From contig CAZCSK010000005.1 in the NCBI GenBank assembly GCA_964501265.1, positions 1-64,000 on the forward strand: a stretch of 64,000 nt of DNA, written 5' to 3'. Below are positions 1 through 8,099 of this stretch, piece by piece. This DNA comes from CAZCSK01 sp964501265. Lineage in GTDB: Bacteria; Actinomycetota; CADDZG01; JAHWKV01. The position numbers and the translations under genes are program-made. Numbering within the stretch: position 1 is the first letter of the stretch; each line of letters begins with the position of its first letter. Under the pieces are notes generated by a model. That model did not search any database, had not been told where the DNA came from, and saw only the letters and a program-made list of their open reading frames with translations.

Positions 1-39
1 TTTGATTAGTGCAAGATAGTTCTGCGGAGCTTCTGCCAC
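1..39 (-). CDS. ftsZ: FtsZ, N-terminal 13 codons only (runs off the window)
   Basis: Tubulin-like GTPase that forms the division ring. Only the first 13 codons are present, reading MAEAPQNYLALIK from a GTG start; this matches the conserved actinobacterial FtsZ start (MAAPQNYLAVIK type). A GGGAGG ribosome binding site lies 7 bases upstream. The gene follows ftsQ in the same direction, as in most actinobacterial dcw clusters, and has its own consensus promoter between ftsQ and the start. The rest of the gene lies beyond the left edge. Confidence 0.9.
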   Translation of the reverse strand, partial: MAEAPQNYLALIK

Positions 40-95
40 GATCCACCTCCCGGAAGTATGACTCTCGACCACAGGTTGACTATGAGTTCTACTGG

Positions 96-108
96 GTTAA
101 ACCTTAAC
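96..108. promoter_or_regulatory. 13-bp palindrome in the ftsZ 5' leader
   Basis: The plus strand reads GTTAAACCTTAAC, a perfect inverted repeat of 5 bp arms with a 3-bp centre. It lies about 15 bp downstream of the ftsZ -10 box and about 57 bp before the ftsZ start. Its position suits an operator for a dimeric repressor acting on ftsZ; the binding protein is unknown. Confidence 0.4.
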
Positions 109-122
109 TGTGGGTCTAGGGC

Positions 123-151
123 ACTATATTCGCAGATTGGCAACCGGTCAA
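123..151 (-). promoter_or_regulatory. Consensus sigma70-type promoter of ftsZ
   Basis: On the minus strand TTGACC and TATAGT are separated by exactly 17 bp. The promoter sits in the 155-bp gap between ftsQ and ftsZ and would give a leader of roughly 75 nt, so ftsZ can be transcribed independently of the upstream dcw genes. Confidence 0.75.
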
Positions 152-193
152 CTAGTAGACTTAAAGATCTTCCATGTAATTCGCCCCGCGTAG

Positions 194-898
194 CTAGCGC
201 AGTTTGACTGCTGGGCGGCTGGGAACACGCACATCGATCGAAACCACACCCCGTCCCTCGGCCGCGTACTTCTCCATTAGGGCCTGCACGGCAAAGTTTT
301 TGAGTTCCAATTCTTTTGCAGCGCCGTACAGAAGCAACGTGCCGTCGGCTAATTCGACTCCCACTCTATCGACGGAGGCGGCGCGCATCTCCTTGACTCT
401 CGGTCTTAAGGCTGTCGGCAGCGAACCCAGTACGGCGGAGGCATTTTGAAACGCAGAAAGTGTCAGACGACGCCCGGGGATCAACTCGCTCTCCGGCAAT
501 CCCGTGAACGTCACCAAAGGTTCGTGATCTTCCTCCAGGACCACTCCCGAAGCGTCGATGAGAAAAGACCTTCCACCTGAAACCGCAACGATCGAGGCGA
601 CACGAAAGCCCAGAGTAAGACGAATCTTTGATGGAAGGATCCTTTCAACGCGCACTGCATCGATCCACGGAATTTTCAAGGTCGACTTCTCAACGTCTCG
701 GCCTGAAATCCTTAGAAGGTGATCTCCTTTTGTAAGCCCGCTTACAGCAACGATCTCCTCGGAACTCACGCGGTCCGACACACCGACCACTTCAACCGTT
801 GTCAGTTTGAAGGGAACGGAGCCAAGAACGACGAAGCCGCCGTAGCCGAGCCCGCCGACGGCACCCAGCGCCAAGATGATTCGAAACAATCGCATCAT
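194..898 (-). CDS. ftsQ: Cell division protein FtsQ
   Basis: Bitopic divisome protein that joins FtsL and FtsI to the division machinery. The 234-aa product has a short cytoplasmic N-terminus, one membrane helix (about residues 5-27), a POTRA domain (about 30-100, starting FKLTTVEVVGV) and the FtsQ beta domain. The start ATG overlaps the murB stop by 4 bp (ATGA), which implies translational coupling. It is the last gene before ftsZ in the cluster. Length and topology are normal for actinobacterial FtsQ. Confidence 0.93.
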   Translation of the reverse strand: MMRLFRIILALGAVGGLGYGGFVVLGSVPFKLTTVEVVGVSDRVSSEEIVAVSGLTKGDHLLRISGRDVEKSTLKIPWIDAVRVERILPSKIRLTLGFRVASIVAVSGGRSFLIDASGVVLEEDHEPLVTFTGLPESELIPGRRLTLSAFQNASAVLGSLPTALRPRVKEMRAASVDRVGVELADGTLLLYGAAKELELKNFAVQALMEKYAAEGRGVVSIDVRVPSRPAVKLR

Positions 899-1866
899 CT
901 ACCGCGAAGCCTTTCTTCGCGCTGGAACCGGCCGACGATGCGTATCTCCGGAGCCAGCACGACGCCGCTTGCCTCTTCGACCGACGCTTGCACTTTTCCC
1001 ATCAGGTCGAAGACATCCTGGGATGTGGAGCCTGGGTGCGCGAGGAAAAAATTAGCGTGCTTCGTCGAAACCTCGGCCCCTCCGAGGCGATGCCCCTTTA
1101 GCCCGGCCGACTCGATCAAGTAACCCGCACTCAAGTCCGGGGGGTTCGGGGGGTTCGGGGGAACTGGATTTTTGAACATCGAACCCGCATTCGGAGCGTC
1201 GGTTGGTTGGGTCGCGGTCCGGTGGGCGCGATATTCCTCCATCGAAGAGGCAATTGCGGATTCGCTTCCTGGAACCAGCCTGAAGCTGGCCGACATAACG
1301 ACATCTTCGGAGCCAAGGTTGGTGTGGCGGTACGTCATGTCGAGCCCTGGGCCGTCCATTTCCTCCACACGATCTTGCGCAAGATGAAACACCCTTGCGG
1401 TCTTGAGCACATCCGAAACGCAGCGCCCGTGCGCCCCGGCGTTCATTCTTACCGCCCCTCCCACGGTTGCTGGAATGGCCACTGAGAACTCAAGCCCCGC
1501 GAGGCGCTGGCGTGCCGCTCGGTTCGCAACCTGAGGAAGAGCGGCGCTACCACCGGCCGCGACGTCCTCTTCAGATGCCTTTATCCAGCCGAAGGACTTG
1601 GTTAAACGGATCACGACACCTGGGAACCCCTGGTCGGAAACCAGTAGGTTGGTTCCCCTTCCTAGAATCAAGAAAGGCAAGGAGAACTTGATAGATGTTT
1701 CGTGGAGCGCATGAAGATCGGCCTCCTCTTCAACTTCGGCCAGCAAGGCCGCAGGACCGCCAACTCGAAAGGAGACGAGTTTTGCTATTGGCGCATCACG
1801 AGTGACCTTGCCCTTCATCGCCGGGATCAAGTAGGCGGCCACTTCGTCGAACAACTCGGGAGTCAA
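895..1866 (-). CDS. murB: UDP-N-acetylenolpyruvoylglucosamine reductase MurB
   Basis: FAD enzyme that reduces UDP-GlcNAc-enolpyruvate to UDP-MurNAc in the cytoplasm. Visible features are the FAD-binding segment SFRVGGPA, YRHTNLGSEDVV, the catalytic serine motif GSMFKNP and the C-terminal glutamate in APEIRIVG. The TTG start at 1866 is chosen because it follows the murC stop directly; an upstream TTG at 1914 would overlap murC by 44 bp. A proline-asparagine stretch (PVPPNPPNPPD) directly after FKNP is not usual in MurB and is encoded by a partial copy of the dispersed G-rich repeat. The location between murC and ftsQ suits some actinobacterial lineages. Confidence 0.93.
   Translation of the reverse strand: MTPELFDEVAAYLIPAMKGKVTRDAPIAKLVSFRVGGPAALLAEVEEEADLHALHETSIKFSLPFLILGRGTNLLVSDQGFPGVVIRLTKSFGWIKASEEDVAAGGSAALPQVANRAARQRLAGLEFSVAIPATVGGAVRMNAGAHGRCVSDVLKTARVFHLAQDRVEEMDGPGLDMTYRHTNLGSEDVVMSASFRLVPGSESAIASSMEEYRAHRTATQPTDAPNAGSMFKNPVPPNPPNPPDLSAGYLIESAGLKGHRLGGAEVSTKHANFFLAHPGSTSQDVFDLMGKVQASVEEASGVVLAPEIRIVGRFQREERLRGR
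1138..1165 (-). repeat. Partial copy of the dispersed palindromic repeat, inside murB
   Basis: Two tandem GGGGGGTTC units (minus strand CCCCCGAACC twice) lie in frame in murB and encode PPNPPNPP. They match the arm of the long repeat copies at 4363 and 5561. The stretch falls in a loop between the FKNP motif and the following helix, where extra residues are likely to be tolerated. Confidence 0.6.
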
Positions 1867-1870
1867 CTGC

Positions 1871-3238
1871 TCACCCTGCCGGAAAGGCCTGTAGGAGGCT
1901 AGGTAGGGTCGCAATGTCGCCGGCCCCCATCGTGAGCACCAGGTCCCCCTCTTCTGCGACCTCGGTCACAAAAGCTGCCACATCTCCAAGGGTGGGCATG
2001 TATGCGACTCTGCGGCCCGGAGCAAACTCGCACAGGGCTTCTACTATCAGTTTGCCGCTGACACCCGGAATAGGGGGCTCGCGTGCGGGGAAGACGTCCG
2101 TGACAATGGCCACGTCTGAAAGGGCAAGAGCTTCCGCGAATTCTCGAAACATCTCCTTGGTGCGACTGTAGAGATGGGGCTGAAAGACGGCAAGCACGCG
2201 TTTGTATGAACCCAGTTTGGCGGCAGCGATCGTCGCTTTGACCTCTGCGGGAAGATGCGCATAGTCATCGATCAGATGAGTGCCGCCAAACATGTTCTTT
2301 CTTTCGAAACGGCGAGCCAGTCCTGGAAAAGTGGAAAGACCACTCGCGATGTCGTCAGGGCTAACCCCCAAAGACCAGCACGCGGCGGCGGCCGCAAGAG
2401 CATTTTGGACTTTGTGAATTCCCGGAGCGAAAAGTCTGACCACGCCGACAACTTCGTCCCGCAGAGTCAAGTCAAACGAAGATCCATCTGAGCCAAGTTC
2501 GAGATTGCGGGCCCTTACGTCCGCCGTTTCGTCAAGACCAAAGGTCATTGGGTCAAGTAGCGACGCAAGCGACATCGCAATCGGATCGTCACAACACACG
2601 ACCACGCGCTCCGAGGAACTGCTAATGAACTCCAAGAAGGCAACCTTGAGGGACTCAAATGTCCCGTAGTAATCGAGATGGTCCACATCGACATTTAGCA
2701 GAACAGCAACGGCAGGTCTCAATTCAAGAAATGCACCATAAGCCTCGTCGGCCTCAACGACGGCAAATTGGCCATTTCCAAGGCGAGCACCTGACCCTCT
2801 TCCCGCGATATCGGCCCCGACCATATAGGTGGGATCCAATCCCGCAGTCTCAAGGACAGCTGCCGCCATCGCGGAGGTGGTTGTTTTTCCGTGAGTCCCT
2901 GCGATCGCAACGGTTCGAAAATCTGTGAGGAGAAGAGCCTGCGCCTGGGCGCGCGATATCACCGGGATACCTGCGTCCCTCGCAGCGACAAGTTCAGGGT
3001 TATCCGCCGGAACGGCGGCAGAATAGACAACCACATCTGACCCCGCTACCAAGTCTTGTCTGTGGGGCGAGTAAGCGCTCACTCCCGCGGATCGCAGATC
3101 CTCGAGCACTACAGATTGGCTCGAATCTGACCCCGACACGGAGTGCCCGGACCAAACAAGGATTCTGGCGATCGCACTCATGGCCGCGCCGCCTATACCT
3201 ACAAGGTGGATGCGCCGCCAGCCAGGGCCGAAATTCAT
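1871..3238 (-). CDS. murC: UDP-N-acetylmuramate--L-alanine ligase MurC
   Basis: ATP-dependent ligase that adds L-alanine to UDP-MurNAc, the first step of stem peptide synthesis. The 455-aa protein has the N-terminal Rossmann motif GIGGAAMSA (14-22), the Mur ligase P-loop GTHGKTT (114-120), the central-domain ExxExD-type stretch VVEADEAYG and the C-terminal motif IDDYAHLP. Its ATG overlaps the murG stop by 4 bp. Length and domain order are normal. Confidence 0.96.
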   Translation of the reverse strand: MNFGPGWRRIHLVGIGGAAMSAIARILVWSGHSVSGSDSSQSVVLEDLRSAGVSAYSPHRQDLVAGSDVVVYSAAVPADNPELVAARDAGIPVISRAQAQALLLTDFRTVAIAGTHGKTTTSAMAAAVLETAGLDPTYMVGADIAGRGSGARLGNGQFAVVEADEAYGAFLELRPAVAVLLNVDVDHLDYYGTFESLKVAFLEFISSSSERVVVCCDDPIAMSLASLLDPMTFGLDETADVRARNLELGSDGSSFDLTLRDEVVGVVRLFAPGIHKVQNALAAAAACWSLGVSPDDIASGLSTFPGLARRFERKNMFGGTHLIDDYAHLPAEVKATIAAAKLGSYKRVLAVFQPHLYSRTKEMFREFAEALALSDVAIVTDVFPAREPPIPGVSGKLIVEALCEFAPGRRVAYMPTLGDVAAFVTEVAEEGDLVLTMGAGDIATLPSLLQAFPAG

Positions 3239-4362
3239 TTGGTGGGCGCCTGCATTACTATGCGCGCGACTTCCTCAGCCGCCTTTGGCCTTGCAAAGCT
3301 ACGAAATGCCTCACCCATGGTATCCAGTAAGGCGTCGTTGAACAGCGTCTTGGAGACGGCGGCGGCCAATATCTCGGGGTTAAGATCTGCATCCTGGATC
3401 ATCATTGCTCCGCCGATGCCAGCGATTATCTCCGCGTTTCGCCGTTGATCGTCGTCCAAAGCATTGGGCAACGGAACCAGGATCGAGGGCAGCCCCCAGG
3501 TCGCCAATTCTGAGATCGTCGAAGCGCCAGCGCGGCTGAGGCAAAGGTCTGCACAGGCGTAGGCCAGGTCCATGCGGTCGGTGTACCCGACGATTTTCCA
3601 GACCATCCGTTCCGGCGAGTTCATGGTCTCGATGGTGCTGGTGGCTTCCGCCAGCTTCGCCTCGCCCACCAGGTGAAGGACCTGCAGCTGTTTGTCTTTG
3701 AGCAATTCAAAGGCGCCGAAAGCTAAAGTGTTTATGCGGAGCGCTCCCTGGCTTCCGCCGGTGACAAGAAGAGTCTTTGTGGTGGAATCCAAACCGAAAT
3801 GATCGTAAGGCTCGCGTTGCAACTCTAAAGAGTCGGGGTCCGCATGAACCCTACGTGCGGCATTCACGATACCCGCTCTCACGGGATTGCCCGTGAAGAT
3901 CGCCCTCGCAAAATGCTCTTCCGTCCCCGGAAAGCTGACCGCCACATGCTTGGCGAATCGGGCAGACAATCGATTGGCGAATCCGGGCACCGAGTTTTGT
4001 TCATGAAGTACCAACGGACATCGTAGGAGCGCCGCCGCGAACGCGGCGGGAAGGCTCACATACCCACCCATTCCCAGCACGACCTGCGGACGGAATCGCA
4101 GAAACACAATGGAGCAACGAAGGGTCGCCAACCCAAGCCGAAACGTTGCTCGAACGTTGCGCCATGTAACCCCTCCACGCCCTCGGCTGATTACCTTGAC
4201 CTTTGCGAACGCGAATCCACTTTCACCCACGATTCGGGATTCCGGTCCTCGTGGGGTCCCGATGAACAGAACCTCTGCCCCCAGATCACGAAGAACTTCA
4301 GCAACCGCGAGTCCCGGAGACAGGTGTCCGGTTGTTCCCCCTGCAGCTATTGCAACCCTCAC
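3235..4362 (-). CDS. murG: Lipid II synthase glycosyltransferase MurG
   Basis: Peripheral membrane glycosyltransferase (GT28) that adds GlcNAc to lipid I to make lipid II. It shows the N-terminal GGTTGHLSP loop, VLGMGGYVS, LLVTGGSQGALRIN and the donor-binding SRAGASTISEL motif. The GTG at 4362 gives the usual MurG N-terminus (VRVAIAAGGTTG), but it directly follows a copy of the dispersed repeat and has only C-rich sequence before it, with no Shine-Dalgarno at normal distance. The frame stays open through the repeat to TTG codons inside ftsW (as far as 4488), so the repeat may be translated as an N-terminal extension. Function is certain, start is not. Confidence 0.95.
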   Translation of the reverse strand: MRVAIAAGGTTGHLSPGLAVAEVLRDLGAEVLFIGTPRGPESRIVGESGFAFAKVKVISRGRGGVTWRNVRATFRLGLATLRCSIVFLRFRPQVVLGMGGYVSLPAAFAAALLRCPLVLHEQNSVPGFANRLSARFAKHVAVSFPGTEEHFARAIFTGNPVRAGIVNAARRVHADPDSLELQREPYDHFGLDSTTKTLLVTGGSQGALRINTLAFGAFELLKDKQLQVLHLVGEAKLAEATSTIETMNSPERMVWKIVGYTDRMDLAYACADLCLSRAGASTISELATWGLPSILVPLPNALDDDQRRNAEIIAGIGGAMMIQDADLNPEILAAAVSKTLFNDALLDTMGEAFRSFARPKAAEEVARIVMQAPTK

Positions 4363-4442
4363 GGGGGGGTTCGGGGGGGTAGCAGCCCCCTTAGGTAACT
4401 CGCGCGCGCCAGAAGGTGCGGACCCCCTGAGATCAACTGGGT
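4363..4442 (+). repeat. Dispersed palindromic repeat, long copy (ftsW-murG junction)
   Basis: About 80 bp: GGGGGGGTTCGGGGGGGTAG at the left, then CAGC, a variable middle, GCGCGCGCCAGAAGGTGCG and a right end CCCCCTGAGATCAACTGG. It fills the gap between the ftsW stop (4448) and the murG GTG (4362). The minus strand is open in the murG frame and would read PVDLRGSAPSGARELPKG and then AATPPNPP. It matches the 5561 copy closely, including the right end. Confidence 0.85.
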
Positions 4443-4447
4443 AGTCA

Positions 4448-5650
4448 CTAGAATCTGGAGCGGCGCGCAACAGACAAGAGAATCCCAATTCCCGCCATCG
4501 TGAACACGAGTGACGACCCGCCGTACGAGATCAGGGGTAGCGGTACACCGGTGATCGGAAGCAGGCCCGAGACGGCGCCTATATTGATCAGGGCTTGGAT
4601 GCCTAGCCATCCGGTGATGCCACCGGCCACCAGCGTTCCAAACCGGTCGGGCGCAGCGCGCGCAATCCGAATGCCGAGATAGATCACGAGAGCAAACATG
4701 ACGAGAACGAACAAGGTTCCCGCGAGACCCAGTTCCTCACCGAGGATCGCAAAGATGAAATCCGTATGCGCGTTAGGGACGTAGGACCATTTTTGGCGGC
4801 TCGCACCAAGTCCCACGCCGAACCACCCGCCACTTCCAAGGGCGATCTGGCCCTGGATGGTGTGATAGCCGGTATTGAGCGGATCAGCCCAGGGATTCAG
4901 AAAAGAAAAAACGCGGGCCCGCCGATAGCCTTCAGTAAGAGCCAGGACGGCGACGGCCACGAACCCGGTGGAAGCCATCATCGCCAAATGTCGCAAGCGT
5001 GCTCCCGCCAAATACAGGACGATAAACACGCATGCCGCGCAGATGACGGCAGTCCCGAGGTCCGGCTGCGCGATCACCAGGAGGCAGGCAAGCCCGGTCG
5101 CGGGCAATATGGGCACTGCCATTTCACGGCCTTCGAGGATCTTTCGTCCTTTGAGGTCCAGGACGTGTGCGCAGAAGATGATCAGTGCAAGCTTTGCCAT
5201 TTCTGAGGGCTGGATGCTAATAGGACCGGCAATGAGCCACCTGCTCGATCCCCCGCGAGTCGATCCGATCCCAGGAATCAATACCGCGAAGAGCCCGATA
5301 ACGCTGAGCCCCATAAACGGCCGCGCCCAGCGCCGAAGTTTCGTGTGATCGACCCGAGCCAGGATGGCCATCAGGGCCAGCCCTATGACAAATCCAATCG
5401 CCTGGCGATAGAAAAACAGAAACGACGATCCATACTTGCGGTAAGCCTCGATTGATGATGCCGACAGAATCATGACCAGCCCCATCACAGCAAGCACTAT
5501 TGAGGTGATTGCCAGAACAAGCCCCGGACGCCCGACTAAACGCCGGGGAGCGGCTACAACCGGGGGGTTCGGGGGGGTAGCAGCCGCCCGGCGGTACGAC
5601 TTGGGCGCGCCAGAAGCTGCGAACCCCCTGAGATCAACTGGTGAGCTCAC
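4448..5650 (-). CDS. ftsW: Cell division SEDS glycosyltransferase FtsW with a repeat-encoded N-terminus
   Basis: Polytopic SEDS peptidoglycan polymerase of the divisome, partner of FtsI. The protein has about ten membrane helices and SEDS motifs such as GGSSRWLIAGPISIQPSE, TDFIFAILGEELGL and PLPLISYGGSS. The GTG start at 5650 overlaps the murD stop (GTGA). No other usable start lies between it and the first helix (PGLVLAITSIVLAVMG), so residues 4-31 or so (PVDLRGFAASGAPKSYRR plus AAATPPNPP) come from the dispersed repeat inserted in frame. The cytoplasmic N-tail of FtsW is flexible, which would explain tolerance. Confidence 0.95.
   Translation of the reverse strand: MSSPVDLRGFAASGAPKSYRRAAATPPNPPVVAAPRRLVGRPGLVLAITSIVLAVMGLVMILSASSIEAYRKYGSSFLFFYRQAIGFVIGLALMAILARVDHTKLRRWARPFMGLSVIGLFAVLIPGIGSTRGGSSRWLIAGPISIQPSEMAKLALIIFCAHVLDLKGRKILEGREMAVPILPATGLACLLVIAQPDLGTAVICAACVFIVLYLAGARLRHLAMMASTGFVAVAVLALTEGYRRARVFSFLNPWADPLNTGYHTIQGQIALGSGGWFGVGLGASRQKWSYVPNAHTDFIFAILGEELGLAGTLFVLVMFALVIYLGIRIARAAPDRFGTLVAGGITGWLGIQALINIGAVSGLLPITGVPLPLISYGGSSLVFTMAGIGILLSVARRSRF
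5561..5640 (+). repeat. Dispersed palindromic repeat, long copy (inside ftsW)
   Basis: The best preserved copy. Left arm CGGGGGGTTCGGGGGGGTAG, then CAGCCGCC, a middle with CGGCGG and GGGCGCGCC, then AGAAGCTGCGAACCCCC and the end TGAGATCAACTGG. The outer arms GGGGGTTCG and CGAACCCCC are inverted repeats, and GCAGC pairs with GCTGC inside them. It lies wholly within the 5' coding region of ftsW, in frame and without a stop. Confidence 0.88.
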
Positions 5651-7044
5651 GGGCTCATCACCGCTTTCACGAACCTGTCTCCGCGTTCGCCGTAATTCGC
5701 GTACTGGTCCCAACTCGCGCATGCGGGAGAAAGAAGTACGGTGTCCCCTGGTTGCGCGAGTTCGCGCGCAATTCGTACTGCGTCCTCAACGACCTCGGCT
5801 CGTCTGCATTCCAGATCACTGAAGATGCTCTCCAGTTCTTCGGCCGTCTCGCCCATCACGATAATCGCCCTAAGCGCGGGACCAGCTTCCCGAAGAACTG
5901 ACAGGTCCAGGCCCCTGGCAAGACCTCCGGCAATTAGAATGACATCGTTCAGGCCCGCTAGAGCTCTTAGTGTGGCGTGAGGGTTCGTGGCTTTGGAGTC
6001 GTCGATAAACCGGACGCCGGCGCGTTCACCCACGTCCGCCATTCGATGGGGCAATCCTTCAAACACCTTCACCGCTTCTGCAATCGTCTTCAAATCGACC
6101 CCTGCTTTGATCGCGGCCAAACCGGCCGCCAAGACATTCTCGACATTGTGGGCCCCTTTAACGCGGATATCGGAGAGACTCACGAAGGGACTGGCTCCTT
6201 CTGGCCCTGAAATCACGAGTTGGTCTCCCTCAACTCCGGCCGCCGCCCACACGTCTCGATCTAGATTCTGCCGGATCGATTTGCGAATCTGTGCGGGACT
6301 TTCCAACCCAAATGCAGCAATCGAGGCCTGAGTTTGCGATCCAATCGCCGCACATCCCTTATCGTCGAACTTCATTACCAGCAGATCCGTCTCGTCCTGA
6401 TTCGCGACGATCCTTGCCTTGGCTTCGAGATACTGCTCGTAACCCGCATGCCAATCGTAATGATCGTCCGCTACGTTTAGGACAATCGCGATATGGGGCC
6501 GGAAGCGATCGATGAATGCCAGCTGCTGGCTCGAGACTTCACAGACAAAGACAGTGCCCGCGGGGCAAGTTCGTGCGGCCTCGACCAGCGGAATGCCGAT
6601 GTTGCCCACCGCCGCGGCGGGCAGGCCCGCGACTTCGAGAACAGATGCGAGCAACGTGGTAGTGGTCGTCTTGCCGTTGGTCCCGGTGACGGCAAAGATG
6701 GGGCCCGAAACAAGTCTGGACCCAAGCTCGATCTCGCTCCACACAGCCATCCCCCCTCGGAGCGCGCCGGCAATCAGGGGGTTGGACGGAGGAACGCCCG
6801 GACTGGGAATCACCAGATCGGCCCAGTCCAAAAGACCGGCATCGTGATCGCCGAACGTCACCTCGGCCCCCAATTCACGAAGCTCGACAGCGGTCACAAG
6901 ATGTGCGTCGTCCTCAATGGCTTCCGTGACATGCACCGCTGCGCCGAGGTCGAGCAGAGCCTCGGCCGTAGCCTTGCCGGTCACCTTGCCCAATCCGATG
7001 ACGATTACGCGCCGATGGCCTTCGAGTACGCCCGCAGGCGTCAT
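5647..7044 (-). CDS. murD: UDP-N-acetylmuramoylalanine--D-glutamate ligase MurD
   Basis: Cytoplasmic ATP-dependent ligase that adds D-glutamate to UDP-MurNAc-L-Ala. The 465-aa product has the N-terminal UDP-binding fold (VIVIGLGKVTGKA), the P-loop GTNGKTT (121-127), DDSKATNPHAT and the C-terminal LSPACASWDQYANYGERG motif typical of MurD. The ATG at 7044 shares bases with the mraY stop (TGATGA), so it is preferred over upstream codons inside mraY. Confidence 0.96.
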   Translation of the reverse strand: MTPAGVLEGHRRVIVIGLGKVTGKATAEALLDLGAAVHVTEAIEDDAHLVTAVELRELGAEVTFGDHDAGLLDWADLVIPSPGVPPSNPLIAGALRGGMAVWSEIELGSRLVSGPIFAVTGTNGKTTTTTLLASVLEVAGLPAAAVGNIGIPLVEAARTCPAGTVFVCEVSSQQLAFIDRFRPHIAIVLNVADDHYDWHAGYEQYLEAKARIVANQDETDLLVMKFDDKGCAAIGSQTQASIAAFGLESPAQIRKSIRQNLDRDVWAAAGVEGDQLVISGPEGASPFVSLSDIRVKGAHNVENVLAAGLAAIKAGVDLKTIAEAVKVFEGLPHRMADVGERAGVRFIDDSKATNPHATLRALAGLNDVILIAGGLARGLDLSVLREAGPALRAIIVMGETAEELESIFSDLECRRAEVVEDAVRIARELAQPGDTVLLSPACASWDQYANYGERGDRFVKAVMSP

Positions 7045-8099
7045 CAGTCGACTCCGCCCACCGCAATAAATTCCGCGTAGAACAGGCCGAGCGCAAACGC
7101 AACCGCCAATCCCGTGAGAATCCAGAACCGCACTATTACAGTGAACTCCGGCCACCCTCGGAGTTCGAAGTGGTGATGGATGGGCGCCATCAAGAATACG
7201 CGTCTTCGAAAGACCTTGAAGGAGATCACTTGCATAAGGACCGATGAAACCTCAACAACGTAAAGACCGCCGAGCACGATCAGCAAGAGCTGCGTGTTCG
7301 TAAGGATGGCGAGTGACGCCATGGCGCCACCCAGTGCGAAAGACCCGGTATCGCCCATGAAAATTTTTGCTGGCGCCGCGTTCCACCACAAGAATCCCGC
7401 AGAGGCTCCGAGCATGCTGGCAGCGACCATCGCGAGGTCAAGGGAATGAGGCGCCTCATAACAGCCGTCTTGCAAAGAGAGCAAACATGAGTGCCGCGCC
7501 TGCCAGAAGGCGATTACGACGTAGGCGACCATCACGAGAGCTCCCGAGCCGCAGGCCAGCCCGTCGAGCCCATCGGCCAGATTCACCCCGTTGGAGGTGG
7601 CGGACATGATTATGAATATCCAGGCTACGAAGAGCACATTGACATCAAGCCCCACACCAAGTGGCCTCACAAAAGAAACTTCCGCAACGGCCTGCGAATA
7701 ATTGGACAAGTAGGCGAATCCCACCGCGATGATGAGTTGGCCCAAGAACTTAGTTCTCTTGTTGAGACCCAACGACCGCCTTCTTGAGATCTTGATGTAA
7801 TCGTCGACGAACCCGAGCAATCCCATCGCAGCAATCGTGCCGACCGCGAGAAGTCCGCTCGCTGAGAATGGCTCGAAACCATCAGGGCGCAGATGGGCAA
7901 GCAGATAGGCAATGAAGGCCCCAGCGACGATTACTAGCCCGCCCATGGTCGGGGTGCCGCTCTTTACGAAGTGGGCACGCGGGCCATCTTCTCGCACGTT
8001 CTGACCGTATTTCCGACTCTGCAGCGTTTTGATTGCAAGAGGTGTGCCGATCAGCACGAACACCAAAGCAAGTCCCGCAGCGAGCAGAATGCTGATCAT
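7044..8099 (-). CDS. mraY: Phospho-N-acetylmuramoyl-pentapeptide transferase MraY
   Basis: Integral membrane enzyme that transfers phospho-MurNAc-pentapeptide to undecaprenyl phosphate, giving lipid I. The 351-aa protein has about ten membrane helices and the family signatures GTPTMGGL, GFVDDYIKI (catalytic Asp pair), NGVNLADGLDGLACG, FMGDTGSFALGG and MAPIHHHFEL. The ATG at 8099 overlaps the murF stop by 4 bp and gives the standard N-terminus (MISILLAAG). Confidence 0.97.
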   Translation of the reverse strand: MISILLAAGLALVFVLIGTPLAIKTLQSRKYGQNVREDGPRAHFVKSGTPTMGGLVIVAGAFIAYLLAHLRPDGFEPFSASGLLAVGTIAAMGLLGFVDDYIKISRRRSLGLNKRTKFLGQLIIAVGFAYLSNYSQAVAEVSFVRPLGVGLDVNVLFVAWIFIIMSATSNGVNLADGLDGLACGSGALVMVAYVVIAFWQARHSCLLSLQDGCYEAPHSLDLAMVAASMLGASAGFLWWNAAPAKIFMGDTGSFALGGAMASLAILTNTQLLLIVLGGLYVVEVSSVLMQVISFKVFRRRVFLMAPIHHHFELRGWPEFTVIVRFWILTGLAVAFALGLFYAEFIAVGGVD

